Position numbers and translations under genes: made by a program. The notes beneath the pieces were generated by a model that was not told the DNA's origin, did not search any database, and saw only the letters and a list, made by a program, of their open reading frames with translations. A DNA stretch of 64,000 nucleotides from Medicago truncatula (lineage: Eukaryota > Streptophyta > Magnoliopsida > Fabales > Fabaceae): positions 8,442,001 through 8,506,000 of the forward strand of contig NC_053043.1 in assembly GCF_003473485.1 (NCBI RefSeq). The letters are read 5' to 3'. This document shows, piece by piece, positions 32,942 through 43,600 of the stretch. Each line of letters opens with the position of its first letter. Position 1 is the first letter of the stretch.

Positions 32942-33483
32942 TATGATCTATCAACAATTATCACTGAACTTGTATATAAACCTTTCTCTCATTGTAAGCT
33001 TCAAGTAATTCACTATATTTCCTTCAAAAATAAAAGTAATTCACTATCAACCAATCAATGAAATCTTGATTCCCATGATAATTTTAGCTTCTGTGCATAG
33101 CAATATTTTTAATACATGATAAAAAAAAAAATTAAAAAAAAAAAAAGATACCAGTAAAAAGTATAATATTTACTTAAAATTTCTTTTTAATTATCTTTTG
33201 GGCAAACTCAGACTTGATCCTAATTTGACCCAATAAGTGTCGATTTTATTACAATATACTAATATATTAAGATCTAAAACATCTAATGACGTTTTTAAAA
33301 TTTTATTTTAAAATTTTAAATTAATTGTATCTAAAATTTCCTTTATTCATCAAGCTTGTAATTAAGCAATGGCATCCGAATATAATACGTAATGTGACCA
33401 CCAACTTAAAAAAAAATTCTTTATCCAAAAGAATTCCTTTATCTTTATGCATCTTAACTCCATTAAAGCTTGCAATTAAAAAA
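32942..33483. other. Intergenic, no feature seen
   Basis: AT-rich with long A and T tracts; no gene or repeat that I can support. Confidence 0.4.
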
Positions 33484-33905
33484 TAGGTTTAATTACCTTT
33501 TTGGTCTTCTAACTATTTAGTTGATATCGGATTGGTTATCTAACTAAAAATTAATTTATTTCGGTCCTCTAAGTTTCTCACCGTTACTACATTTAGTCAT
33601 TTCTGTTAGTTTTATGGCTTAAATGCTCTTTTGGTCCCTTAAGTATTTAATTGGCATCGCTTCGGTCCCTTAACTAAAAAAAAAGATTGTTTGAGCACTT
33701 TAAGTTTTTTTTTAAGTCTCGTTTTGGCTCTAAGAATACTTAAAGTACTCAAACAATCTTTTTTTTAGTTAAGGGACCAAATGACTAAATGACTAAATGT
33801 AGTAACTGTGATAAACTTAGAGGACCGAAGTAAATCAATTTTTAATTAGAGTGCTAATCCGATACCAATTAAATAGTTAGAGGACAAAAAAGGTAATTTA
33901 GTCTA
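33484..33905. mobile_element. Foldback element with nested inverted repeats
   Basis: The outer arms (TAGGTTTAATTACCTTTTTGGTC and its partner ending GGTAATTTAGTCTA) pair over about 130 bp. Inside, a second inverted pair centred near 33,710 shares GGTCCCTTAACTAAAAAAAAGATTGTTTGAG. The left arm has extra sequence (about 33,612-33,690) that the right arm lacks, so one MITE may have inserted into or rearranged another. No coding sequence. Confidence 0.7.
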
Positions 33906-33934
33906 AAAAATACATCATTAAAGATTTAGAATAT

Positions 33935-34110
33935 TTTTCTTTAGGCCTTCTAATATGGCTAAGGGCCCCTAAATACAAATATGGTAGTTATCTACCATAT
34001 ATATGTACCTTTTAAAAAAATATATATATACATACACACACATCTGGTAGATAATTATCGAATGTGTATTTAGGGGGTTTTAGAGATATTAAGGGGTCTA
34101 AAGAGAAACG
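33935..34110. mobile_element. Small TIR element (MITE-like), about 175 bp
   Basis: TTTCTTTAGGCCTTCTAATATG...CCCCTAAATAC at the left pairs with the backward-read right end TTTCTCTTTAGACCCCTTAATA...CCCCCTAAATAC. ATTATCTACCA-type sequence lies inside both arms, and a TA/CA-rich loop is at the centre. Family not identified. Confidence 0.55.
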
Positions 34111-34139
34111 TTCACCGAATAAAAGTGATGACATGTCAT

Positions 34140-35835
34140 CTTATGTTATTCTTAACATATTTTTTAGTTAGTTTTGATCCAAGAGTGAGGAGTTTTAGAG
34201 CAATTGTCTATTATTTTTCGAGACATTTTGTAATGTTTTCATTTCGAGTGTTTTTTATGTAATTCTATGGTGTTTTTTATGGTGTTTTCGGGACATAGCA
34301 ATTTTATAGTGTTTTTGATGTAATTCAAGAAGAAATTATGCAAATCGGCAAAGCAAAACATCTTGAAGACATTAGATGATTTAGGAATACAATAAATGAA
34401 GATTCAAGATGCCTCTAAAGACATTACAAGGGGAAGAAATTCTGTTTCAAGTCCCAAGCCAAGTTATATGAAAGAAAACACCCAAATGACTAAGAAACGA
34501 GTGGTTACGCACAAGAAAATGCATCGACGCACCCCATGGGCATGAGCCAGGCGTCTCGGGCACGCAAAATAACACTCAGGCGCCCGTGGGAGTGTTTCAT
34601 GCACCCCGAGCATGCCAAATTAACACTTGGGTGCCTAAGCCGTATAACCCATGTAGGCATGATGACTTCATTAAATATCTATTTTTTGCTACTTTTAAGT
34701 GGAAAAGCCAAAATTTTTGGCCCAAACTCAGGTGGAAATCAAGCCTATAAATACAACTCTCTCATTCATAATTTTTCATTCGAAACGAAACAGTTCAATA
34801 AGAAGGCAAACACTATGAGCTTCAAGGGAGGAGTATTCTCCTCACTCTATGTCTCTAGGGTATGTTTAATTTCTTTTGTAATTTGTGTTTAGTTACCATG
34901 AGCAACTAAACCCTAATAGGGTAGAGTTTTAAGATGAACCTCTATTTTATTTGTTGGATCTATTTAATTTAAGTTCTTTATTCAGTTATTTAATGAATCT
35001 AGTTTAATTTTATTATGCAAATTCTTAACTTCACTCGAAGCGAACCAACCTGTAGATAACAGTAATTGGGGAAGTGACATACCTATTATTGGTGAAAACC
35101 TATCCGAATTAGGAAGTAACTAAGATAACTGTGTCACCACTCGAATTAGAAAAATAGTAGTAACAACGGTAACTGAACCTAGGAACTAGCATAATAATTT
35201 TACTCTTCTTACATCATTGGTAAGATAGACGAGATAGGGTTGTCCGTTTGTAGAACTACCGAAAGAGAGAGTATGTTGATGTACTCCTAAGATTCATAGA
35301 TTAGGGAGAGCATTTAGATGAAAATTTAAGAATTCTTCTTCTTATTTGTTTAAATTACCTTTGAGAGGGTAAGGCCCCACACTAATGATCCTTACGAAGG
35401 TGTACGGACCCTATAGGATTGATGACCCTATAACGCAACGCGCGTATAACCTTAGTATGATCAATAGGTGCAACTTGACAGCTGGAAGGGAATAAAACCC
35501 CATGAACTTGTCACTTAAATGGAAGACATATAATCAATCCTTGAATAATGATTGACCATTATTTAATTCCAACAAATGAATAGAGGGGATTCAAATAATC
35601 CTAACCGCCTCTATCATTCTACAATCAACATAGGTTACTTCTAAACTCCCGCTATGAGGAAACAGATCAAATTGCACTAACTCCCTCCTTACCTTTTTTA
35701 TTTTTTATGTTTTTAAATAAGTAACGCGAGTTGTCTAGTTGGAACGACAATCCATGTGGATACGATAATCTACTTATACTTTATTACTTGGTAAACGATT
35801 TGGTACACTTGCCTAAATTCGACCATCAAAAAGCA
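34140..35835 (+). mobile_element. Probable solo LTR of an Athila/Tat-type Ty3 retrotransposon
   Basis: Features in order: short GC-rich repeats around CAGGCG/GGCGCCC (34,550-34,590), a CCTATAAATACAA promoter box (about 34,743), ATGAGCAACTAAACCC (about 34,900), a long low-complexity body, then TGTGGATACGATAATC and GTACACTTGCC close to the end (about 35,755-35,815). The closing motifs are those I associate with LTR ends of large Athila/Tat elements in legumes. No gag-pol region adjoins it, so it appears to be a solo LTR. The 118-aa frame at 34,536-34,892 inside it is probably not a gene. Borders are approximate. Confidence 0.5.
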
Positions 35836-35869
35836 ATTGAAATTTTCATAATATAATATTTGTATATTT

Positions 35870-36200
35870 TTCGAACTAAATTGACAGATTTCATATACTT
35901 TAAAACTAATTAATTTTATATAATTTATGGACTATATTTATTTTTATTATTATTATCATATTTATAAAAAATATGTCACAAAATACATTAATTAATAACA
36001 AAGAAAAGAATTACACAATACGCTGGATTACGGAGTGAAGTCAAAAAAGTGAATAACATGCCGCATTATATGGAACGAATAACATGCATACTTTCATTTT
36101 TACAACAACCTCTCTTAATAAAGTTCTATAACATTGATCATTGTTGTTAAGATTTCTTCAGGATTATTTAATTGCTCACATGGTCTTTCCATTAAAAGGC
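35870..36200 (+). repeat. Unclassified dispersed repeat, copy 1 (partial)
   Basis: Shares GAACTAAATTGACA, ATATGTCACAAAATACATTA, AACAAAGAAAAGAATTA, GTGAATAACATGCC and AAAGTTCTATAA, in the same order and orientation, with copies at 37,612-38,062 and 38,935-39,375. Its similarity fades after about 36,170. Confidence 0.65.
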
Positions 36201-37611
36201 AGAAGCACCTGCAGTGTGAAAAGTAGGGCATGTTATAGTGACACTATCTGGTTTGACTGGTTTTGGTTCTCGCCATTTGTTTGTGTTTGTGTTTGGTGTA
36301 TCATTCCTCTTGTGTCTTTTGATCCATGTTGTTATTATGGACTACAAAATATATATTCTTTGATCATTTATATGCAGAAGAAACAAATTAAAACATTCTT
36401 GACAAGAAAATTAAATTATTGAAAGGAAACCATCAATATACAGAAATGTTTTAAAAAGAGGAATTGAAATCGAACCGATCAAGTCTCTAAGTCCTACTTT
36501 AAATAATTTAACCAGTTCAACTATAATTGAACTAAATGACAAATAAACAAAGTAAGAAAATGTTTTGTTTTTGTACAACGTAAATATTTTTATATTCTAG
36601 TAAAAAAGTTGTTTAACAATTAATAAATGTAAAAAAAGAAAGAAGATTGAGTTGCAGTCAAATTGCTTAAACTTCAATTCAATTCGACAAATTATTTTCA
36701 CATAAACTTCAATGTTACGTGAATGAAACTAACCTACAAATTGATTGGTTCTCGATTCAACTTGATTGATTCGGTAGGTTGAGTCCCAATTTAAAAAATT
36801 TAGTAGATCCTCCATTAATATATTGGAACCTCAGCTATATAAATCAAAGAAGTCTCCTCAAAATTACTATATAAAATAAAATAAAAATTAATCTTAGAAA
36901 AAAAATTCATATGTGGTACTATTAAAAGGACAATCCCTATTAAAATTGAATCATTATAAAAACTTTTTATCAACTATTCGTAATTTTGAATAGAAAAGCT
37001 AATTATATGAACCTATATCAAATCACTCACACATATACTATTGTGAGTTGTTCTTACATGCAATGTTCACAACAACCAAAACTGTTTAAGTTAACTCACT
37101 TTTTGGTTGCCAATGAAACAACATGTATAAGATCTTTTATGTTTGTCAGTATGAAAATAATTAGATGAAATCAAACTAATAACTAAAAATGTATATATAT
37201 GGTATGGAATTAATATATGTACATATAATTATAACCACAAAGACAGAGGAGATGAAGAAGATATACCTCGACTTCACTATGGAGAGATTGAGATTTTAGT
37301 TCGAAACTGATGAACAAAATTGAAGTGAGGGGGGGGGGGGGGGGGGATGGAGCGAGAGAAAAGAGAGTTACGGACACAAAAGAAAGACGGGTGAGAGGCT
37401 AATAACCAAGTAATTAGAGTCAAGTATTAATGAACTTCTTATAGTATAATTGTTTGTGAGAGTCCGAGTTTAATGTCTGAGTGAAACAATGTCTTTATCA
37501 TACTTTACTTTACTTTCAATTGAACTCCAGATTATAATAAGGGAACTTTTTCCTAAGATCCGGAGGGTTCATTTAAAAAAGTTGTTTATACTTGCTTATA
37601 AACTAGGTGTG
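36201..37611. other. Intergenic between repeat copies 1 and 2
   Basis: No gene. It contains an unusual G18 run at 37,329-37,346. A 93-codon frame at 36,141-36,422 has no recognisable content. Confidence 0.4.
37329..37346 (+). repeat. Homopolymer run of 18 G
   Basis: Exceptional in such AT-rich DNA. Either a real poly(G) tract or an assembly-prone site. Confidence 0.85.
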
Positions 37612-38062
37612 GCAAAAAGGAACTAAATTGACAAATTTTATATATTTTATGGACTGTATTTTTTATTATTCACATTTATAAATATATGTCACAAAATACA
37701 TTACTAACAAGGAAAGGAATTAAACAATATCCTGAAGTATACAGAGGGAAAGTCGTCAAAAAGTGAATGACACATCGCATTGTGCGGAGCGAATATCAAG
37801 CATACTTCTATTTTTAACGCAACTTTTATCGGTAAAGTTATTTAAAGTTGATCATTGGTTTAAAGATTTCTTTGGCTTTCTTTAACAGTTCACACGGTTT
37901 CAAACTTGGATTTATATGCATGTACTTCGTCATACATATTCTTCCCGCTCAAATTGTGTCTTCTTTCTTGGATCTTAGCTTTTGCCAGCTTCGTTTCTCT
38001 TTCTCAAGACATGTATTCTCTACAACAGCTGCATGGTTTAACAATTGTAGAAGTGAGGACCA
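37612..38062 (+). repeat. Unclassified dispersed repeat, copy 2
   Basis: Full-length copy of about 450 bp. In addition to the motifs of copy 1 it has CCCGCTCAAATTGTGTCTTC, TTTTGCCAGCTTCGTTTC and ATTCTCTACAACA near its 3' side, ending GTGAGGACC. Overlapping frames of 65-74 codons occur but are not conserved between copies. Confidence 0.7.
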
Positions 38063-38281
38063 TTATATATAGAAAAAGACTCATCGTCTATGTATATTGT
38101 TGATAACATCAATAATATTAAAAATAGTCACCCGTGTAACTAACATCAATAACATCTTTTTTTCATTAAAAATAAACATCAATAACATCAAATATGTAAA
38201 ATGGGACCAAGTAAACTAACCTTTATATATTGTTAAAATCCTAAATGTGAAACAATTTCTTATTTTCATTAAAAAAAATAT

Positions 38282-38395
38282 ATGATTTCTTAATTGGTTC
38301 GGTGGTTTACAAAATGCATTTTCGAGTCAACGTCTCTGGTTCGAATTCCATTGTCAACACATTTTAATTCACACACAACTGATGAGCTATAACTA
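38282..38395 (+). mobile_element. Possible tRNA-derived SINE fragment
   Basis: TTGGTTCGGTGG resembles an A box and GGTTCGAATTCC (38338-38349) a B box with one extra base. They are about 40 bp apart, as in internal RNA polymerase III promoters. No tRNA cloverleaf is preserved. Confidence 0.4.
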
Positions 38396-38934
38396 AAATC
38401 ATATCAACTTTATTAAACATTCCATGCTTATATTACACAAATATTCTCACAAAGAACTCAAAATTTGAACCCTCAAAATCGTAAGACCTTTTGTTATCCG
38501 CCTGGTTACACCCCGTGTTGTTTAAGGTTTTGCATACAAATTCTGAAATACAATAAACTTTTATGAAGACATGAAACTTTTGCTAAATTAACTTTGTTAA
38601 CTAATGTTGTGTTTTTCACCATCATAAAAACAAAGTGAAATATAATATTTTGAGAGCAGTGTACATATAGTATAGATGGCAGAATTGGATTTTTTTTTTC
38701 TCTATATAAACTCTACATTAAAAAGTAAAAATGACATTTATTTTAAAACAAATAATTATAATAACTCTTTCCGAATAAGTCATCAATTTAGTCTTTAAAT
38801 CACCCACCGCTTTCGTCAATTTAGTCTCTAAAGTGTGTAAATATAATAAGTAATCCCTGAAGTATATAAAATTTGTTACTTTAATCCATGTTATTAAGGT
38901 GTTAGAGACAAAATAATTTAGAGATTTTTGTACC

Positions 38935-39375
38935 CGTTCAGAACTAAATTGACTTATTTCATATAATATAGTTTATGAAGTATATTTACTATTATTTACA
39001 TTTATTAAATATATGTCACGAAATATGTTAATAACAAAGAAAATAATTACCCAATACTCCGAATTAGACGAAGCGAAGTGGGTAAAAAGTGAATAACATG
39101 CCACTTTGTACGGCGCGAAAAACAACCATACTTCCATTTTTTAAACCACCTCTCTTGGTAAAGTTCTATAAAGCTAATCATTGTTTTTAAGGTTTCTTCG
39201 GTTTTCTTTTACCCTCCCATGGTTTTAAAGATGGATTCATTTGCATGTATTCATCCCGCTCAAATTGTGTCTTCTTTATTTGTTGTTACCTTTTGCCAGC
39301 TTCGTTTCATTTTTTTCTAGACATTTATTCTCTACAACAACTTTTTGGTAAAATTGTTGTAATGGTGAGGACCGT
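38935..39375 (+). repeat. Unclassified dispersed repeat, copy 3
   Basis: Full-length copy collinear with copy 2 and ending at the same GTGAGGACC motif. Many substitutions and small indels show that the copies are old. Confidence 0.7.
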
Positions 39376-40500
39376 TCGATTTGCATTAGTTTTATTTGTT
39401 TTTTAGAATTTTTTTGTGCTATTTTTATATTTTTATGATTTTATTTGATATGTTTTTAGCATTTTTTTATTTAGTTTTTTTGTTGTTTTTAAAAGCAAAA
39501 CTCAAAACTGCTGAAATGTGAGAGAGTCTGATGGCTGATTATACATAAGAATTGTCTGAATTATAAAATCCAAAATAGTAAACATGAATCCAAATTTTAA
39601 AATCCAGAATACACAAGGGCATTTTTGGAAATTTTACAGGACGCGGGAGAAGATTATAGGGTGGTAAAAGTAATTCCCTTTATTTTTCTCTCAATTGGCT
39701 TTTGGCCCATATTCTTCATGATCACAAGGGCCCAATCCAACAAAACAAATCACCAGATTCAGATCCTCTCCAACTCGTAACACTTCAACTACTCATGACG
39801 CCTCGCAACAACCACCAAATTCAGACATCGAAGGACATCGTTTGTAACTAGGGTGGGAAAATGTTAAATCAGGCCAGACTTTAAAAGGTATGAGTCTGAC
39901 CTACGAAAAAATTTACATCGTTTGTAACTATACTATTTTTCTTGGTCTTGCCTGACCTATTTTAGATTCATTGAATAGCTAATGTAATTGGTGTGTAAAC
40001 AAATCAGATACATTAATTACTCAATGAATTCAAAAATTAATTTTTACTTATAATTGAGATCGAAAGGAGTATTACGCTTTTTTTCACCATTGTTTGCATG
40101 CATCGTCTCTCCCCATCCAATTTGACAAAATGTTGTTTCAGTTCAACGAACATGTTTGGTCGCACCGATCGGACCCTTATGCACACATTATTATATTTTT
40201 ATCTACCAAAAAATACATTATTATATATTAATTTTTAAAGTGAATAAGTAGAGAGTTCAGAGTTTAAACTCCAACCCTACCTATAACATACTCCCTTCAT
40301 TTCTAATTATAAGTAAATTTAATTTTGTAGATTTATTCAATTATAATATATTTGATTTATATTATGGATCATATATATCATCAATTGAATGAACATAAAA
40401 AGATAAATTTATAATTGCATCATTAGTAATTTCAGATTAGTCACTCACATGTAAGAATTTTATTTGATTTTGACTCAAGTCAAATGTAAGACTAAAGTAT
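39376..40500. other. Intergenic upstream of the Mpv17-family gene
   Basis: No gene. A 16-bp direct repeat (ACATCGTTTGTAACTA at 39,835-39,850 and 39,915-39,930) brackets 64 bp. A degraded Stowaway-like end (CTCCCTTCATTTCTAATTATAAG) occurs near 40,291. Confidence 0.4.
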
Positions 40501-40647
40501 CACTTTTCAATAGTTGTTTTTTCTCTTATTAGGACATTGGAAAGTACGTTTGAAACAAAACAGTCTCAAACAAAACAACAACCAACTACTACAAAGTACA
40601 AACGCAACTCATCTTTCCGGTCAAACCAAACAACCGAACAGAGGAAG

Positions 40648-43600
40648 ATGAGTTCTGTTGCAAAGAATGGACTCAACAGTTACGTGAAACAGCTTCAAGA
40701 GCATCCTTTGAGAACCAAGGTAAGTTTCCTCTTCTTTCTCGATCTCTTTCACTTTCAATTTCCCTTATTATACATCCCATATTTTGTTTATCTTATTTGC
40801 TTCACCCCATGTATAAAAAAATATACTTTTAGTCTTTTAGGTATTGAATTATTGGTGGGTTTATTTTGATTCAAATTGAAATTATTCATGAACTTTTTTC
40901 TCATTTACTGTGGCTACCTGATTTGACATTCATCATTTTGGGGTAAAACAGGTAATTACAGCAGGGGTGTTGTCAGGGATAAGTGACATAGTGTCTCAGA
41001 AGCTTACTGGGATACAGAAACTTCAAGTCAAAAGACTTCTTCTTAAAGTGGTTAGTTTCTTTTCCATTTTGTTTTTCAATTTGAGTTAGGCTCTAATTTA
41101 TGAGATTTTTTTAATCAAATTAAAAGTATAGTTTTAGGGGGGTTGGGTAGCTCAATTGGATTGCGCTCAAAGATTAAATGAGTTGAGAAGTTAAAGGTCG
41201 AGGTTCAAATCCTGGTAAGGAGAAAAATACTAACATAACAATTAACATACTTATCTTTATCGTTCAAAAATAAATTATAGTGTTGGAACAGAAACTTGGT
41301 ACAAAAAATTAAAAAAACGATAAATGCAAACAATGAACTCACGATGTTTGTTAATGAAGTTCGGTTAATTTTGCCTATGTCTCCGATGGGAGGGCAGCTG
41401 CAATTCCTTTGTCAGTGAAAGATTACGGTTTACAATGTTAAATTTGTATTTAAATACTACAGTTCAAATTACAACATCTTCATTATATGAAATATGAGTA
41501 TGTTATTAGATGATCAGACACCTATTCCAACTAAATCCAACCTTGTTTTGAGGAATGTTATTAGGCCGGAGGAATCGAAGTTGTGTGTTTTGTGTGGTAG
41601 GATGGAGGAATCATCCATTCACCTTTTCCTTCATTGTGATTTGGCTAGTTTGGTTTGGCTAAAATTGATGTGGTGGCTAGACCGTTTCTTTCTTACTCCT
41701 CCAAATCTCTTCGTCCATTGGGAATGTTGGAGTGGGGGGAAGAAATAAAAATGTTAAAAAGGGCTTATGGTTGATTTGGCATACTACCATATGGGTTTTG
41801 TGGAAAGTCCGGAATGATAAATTTTTTAAAGGAATCAATTAGATTGTGGAGGAGGTGAAGGTGTTGTCTTGGAGATGGATGTTGAGTAGGATGCATATTC
41901 CGGCATGCCTTTTTTATGAGTGATGTTGGAACCCCCAATTGTGCCTTGGTAGGGAAGTGATGCGGCGGTAGTGTTTTTGGTAGCTTGGTGGCACTGTTAT
42001 GGCTGTCTGTGTTGGGTATCAGTGAGGTCCTTCTGTTTAGCCTCTTGGTTAACCCTGCTGCCTTGCGGTTCTGCCTGGTAGGACCTTTTGGTGCTGCATT
42101 TCCGTGCTGTCCTGGCTTGCTATCAGTAGCTGCGGTCCCTTGTTTGTTTTGCTGGTGTGATTCCTTCTTGGGCGGTTCGGGTGTGAGGCAGGGGTATGCG
42201 AGCAGTTTATAGCTTGTATATGTTGGCCTCACAACCTGTTTCCGAGGTTTTTCTAGGGGTTTTTTTTTCGTGTTTCAGTGTTCCATATATATGCGACACC
42301 TACTTGTATTTTTTCCCGTTTACCGCAAGTCTTTTAGTGCTTCTTGCATGTACTTGTCATGAATAAATTTTGCCATTTAAAAAAAAATTAGATGATTAGA
42401 TACACGTCTACAACCCAATTTCAACTTACCCAAAGGGTTTGGACTAGTGGTCATCATCAGTGAATGTAACCACATGTGTCTCTGTTGAACGCGCCAAACA
42501 CACTGTTAGTCTGAATTGTCAGTGCTACATAGGTCACGACCAAATTTGTCTAGAATGTAAGAATGTGTACATGGATATTCTCAAGTGGAAGGTTCCTGGT
42601 TCAATCCATGTTGAAAAGATAAAAAACTTGAGGAAAGGGTGAATTGGTACAAGTCCCCAGTACACAGTCTCTGAAGGACGGAACTTGTGTAGAGATCCGA
42701 AAGGCCAACTTCAAACTCATACAACAAACTATATTTTAGAAAGCTCAAAAGATTTTCTTTTGATGTTTTTGGTGTGTTAGTTGAGAAGTTTGTCTCATCA
42801 CTAAGTTGGTTACTGCAGTTACCTTCTATTGAATCTCCAATATTCATGTGGAAGAGATAGTACTAGATTATTGAGGATGGGCTTGGGTTTGATAAAAAAT
42901 TAGGCCTCTATGATAAAAAGCTGTTTAAAATGTTAAAATTGGTTCTATTTCTTATCTGGATTTGCCAAAAGAAAAGTATATAGACAAAAATTTCTGAAAG
43001 GGTCTATTTCTACAATGTTGCTGTTAATCGGAGCTTTGACTATTTCACACCATTTCTTTTACAATTACTGTATATCTCTGCTTCTCTTTTTTTTTTCCAT
43101 CACATTTATCTTCCTTTCGTATACAGTCATTTGCATTTTTATTATTGCAGTATTGATTGACTTGTGCCTTTTGTTGTTATATATAAAATATATATGCATT
43201 AGGAATCATATAATTTTTTTTATTGGGTGCAGCTTCTTGGAGCCGGTTATCTTGGACCGTTTGGGCACTACTTTCATATAATACTGGAAAAGATTTTCAA
43301 AGGAAAGAAAGATTCAAAAACTGTGATCAAGAGGGTGATACTACAAAACCTTTTCTTCTAATTATCTGCATCTATCCATGACCTAAATTCAGGCCTGGCA
43401 CTCATGTTAATTGTTGTCAATCTGCTTTTCTTCAAAGTGTTTATAGCATGTATAATCAGCTAACTCATGCAGTGTATGGAAATACTTAAAAATTCAGGGC
43501 TTACAAAATGTGATATATTACACTCAAATTGCTATGTGAATGAATTGAGTTCTTAAGTTAATACTATTCCAAACACATTTTACACATGACTTTATTTGTA

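Noticed and set aside
34536-34892. 118-aa frame
   Set aside because: It lies within the probable Athila/Tat LTR and spans its promoter box; composition is not protein-like.
41765-42232. 155-aa minus-strand frame and a 75-aa plus-strand frame
   Set aside because: They overlap the 3' part of the truncated LINE; no family resemblance.
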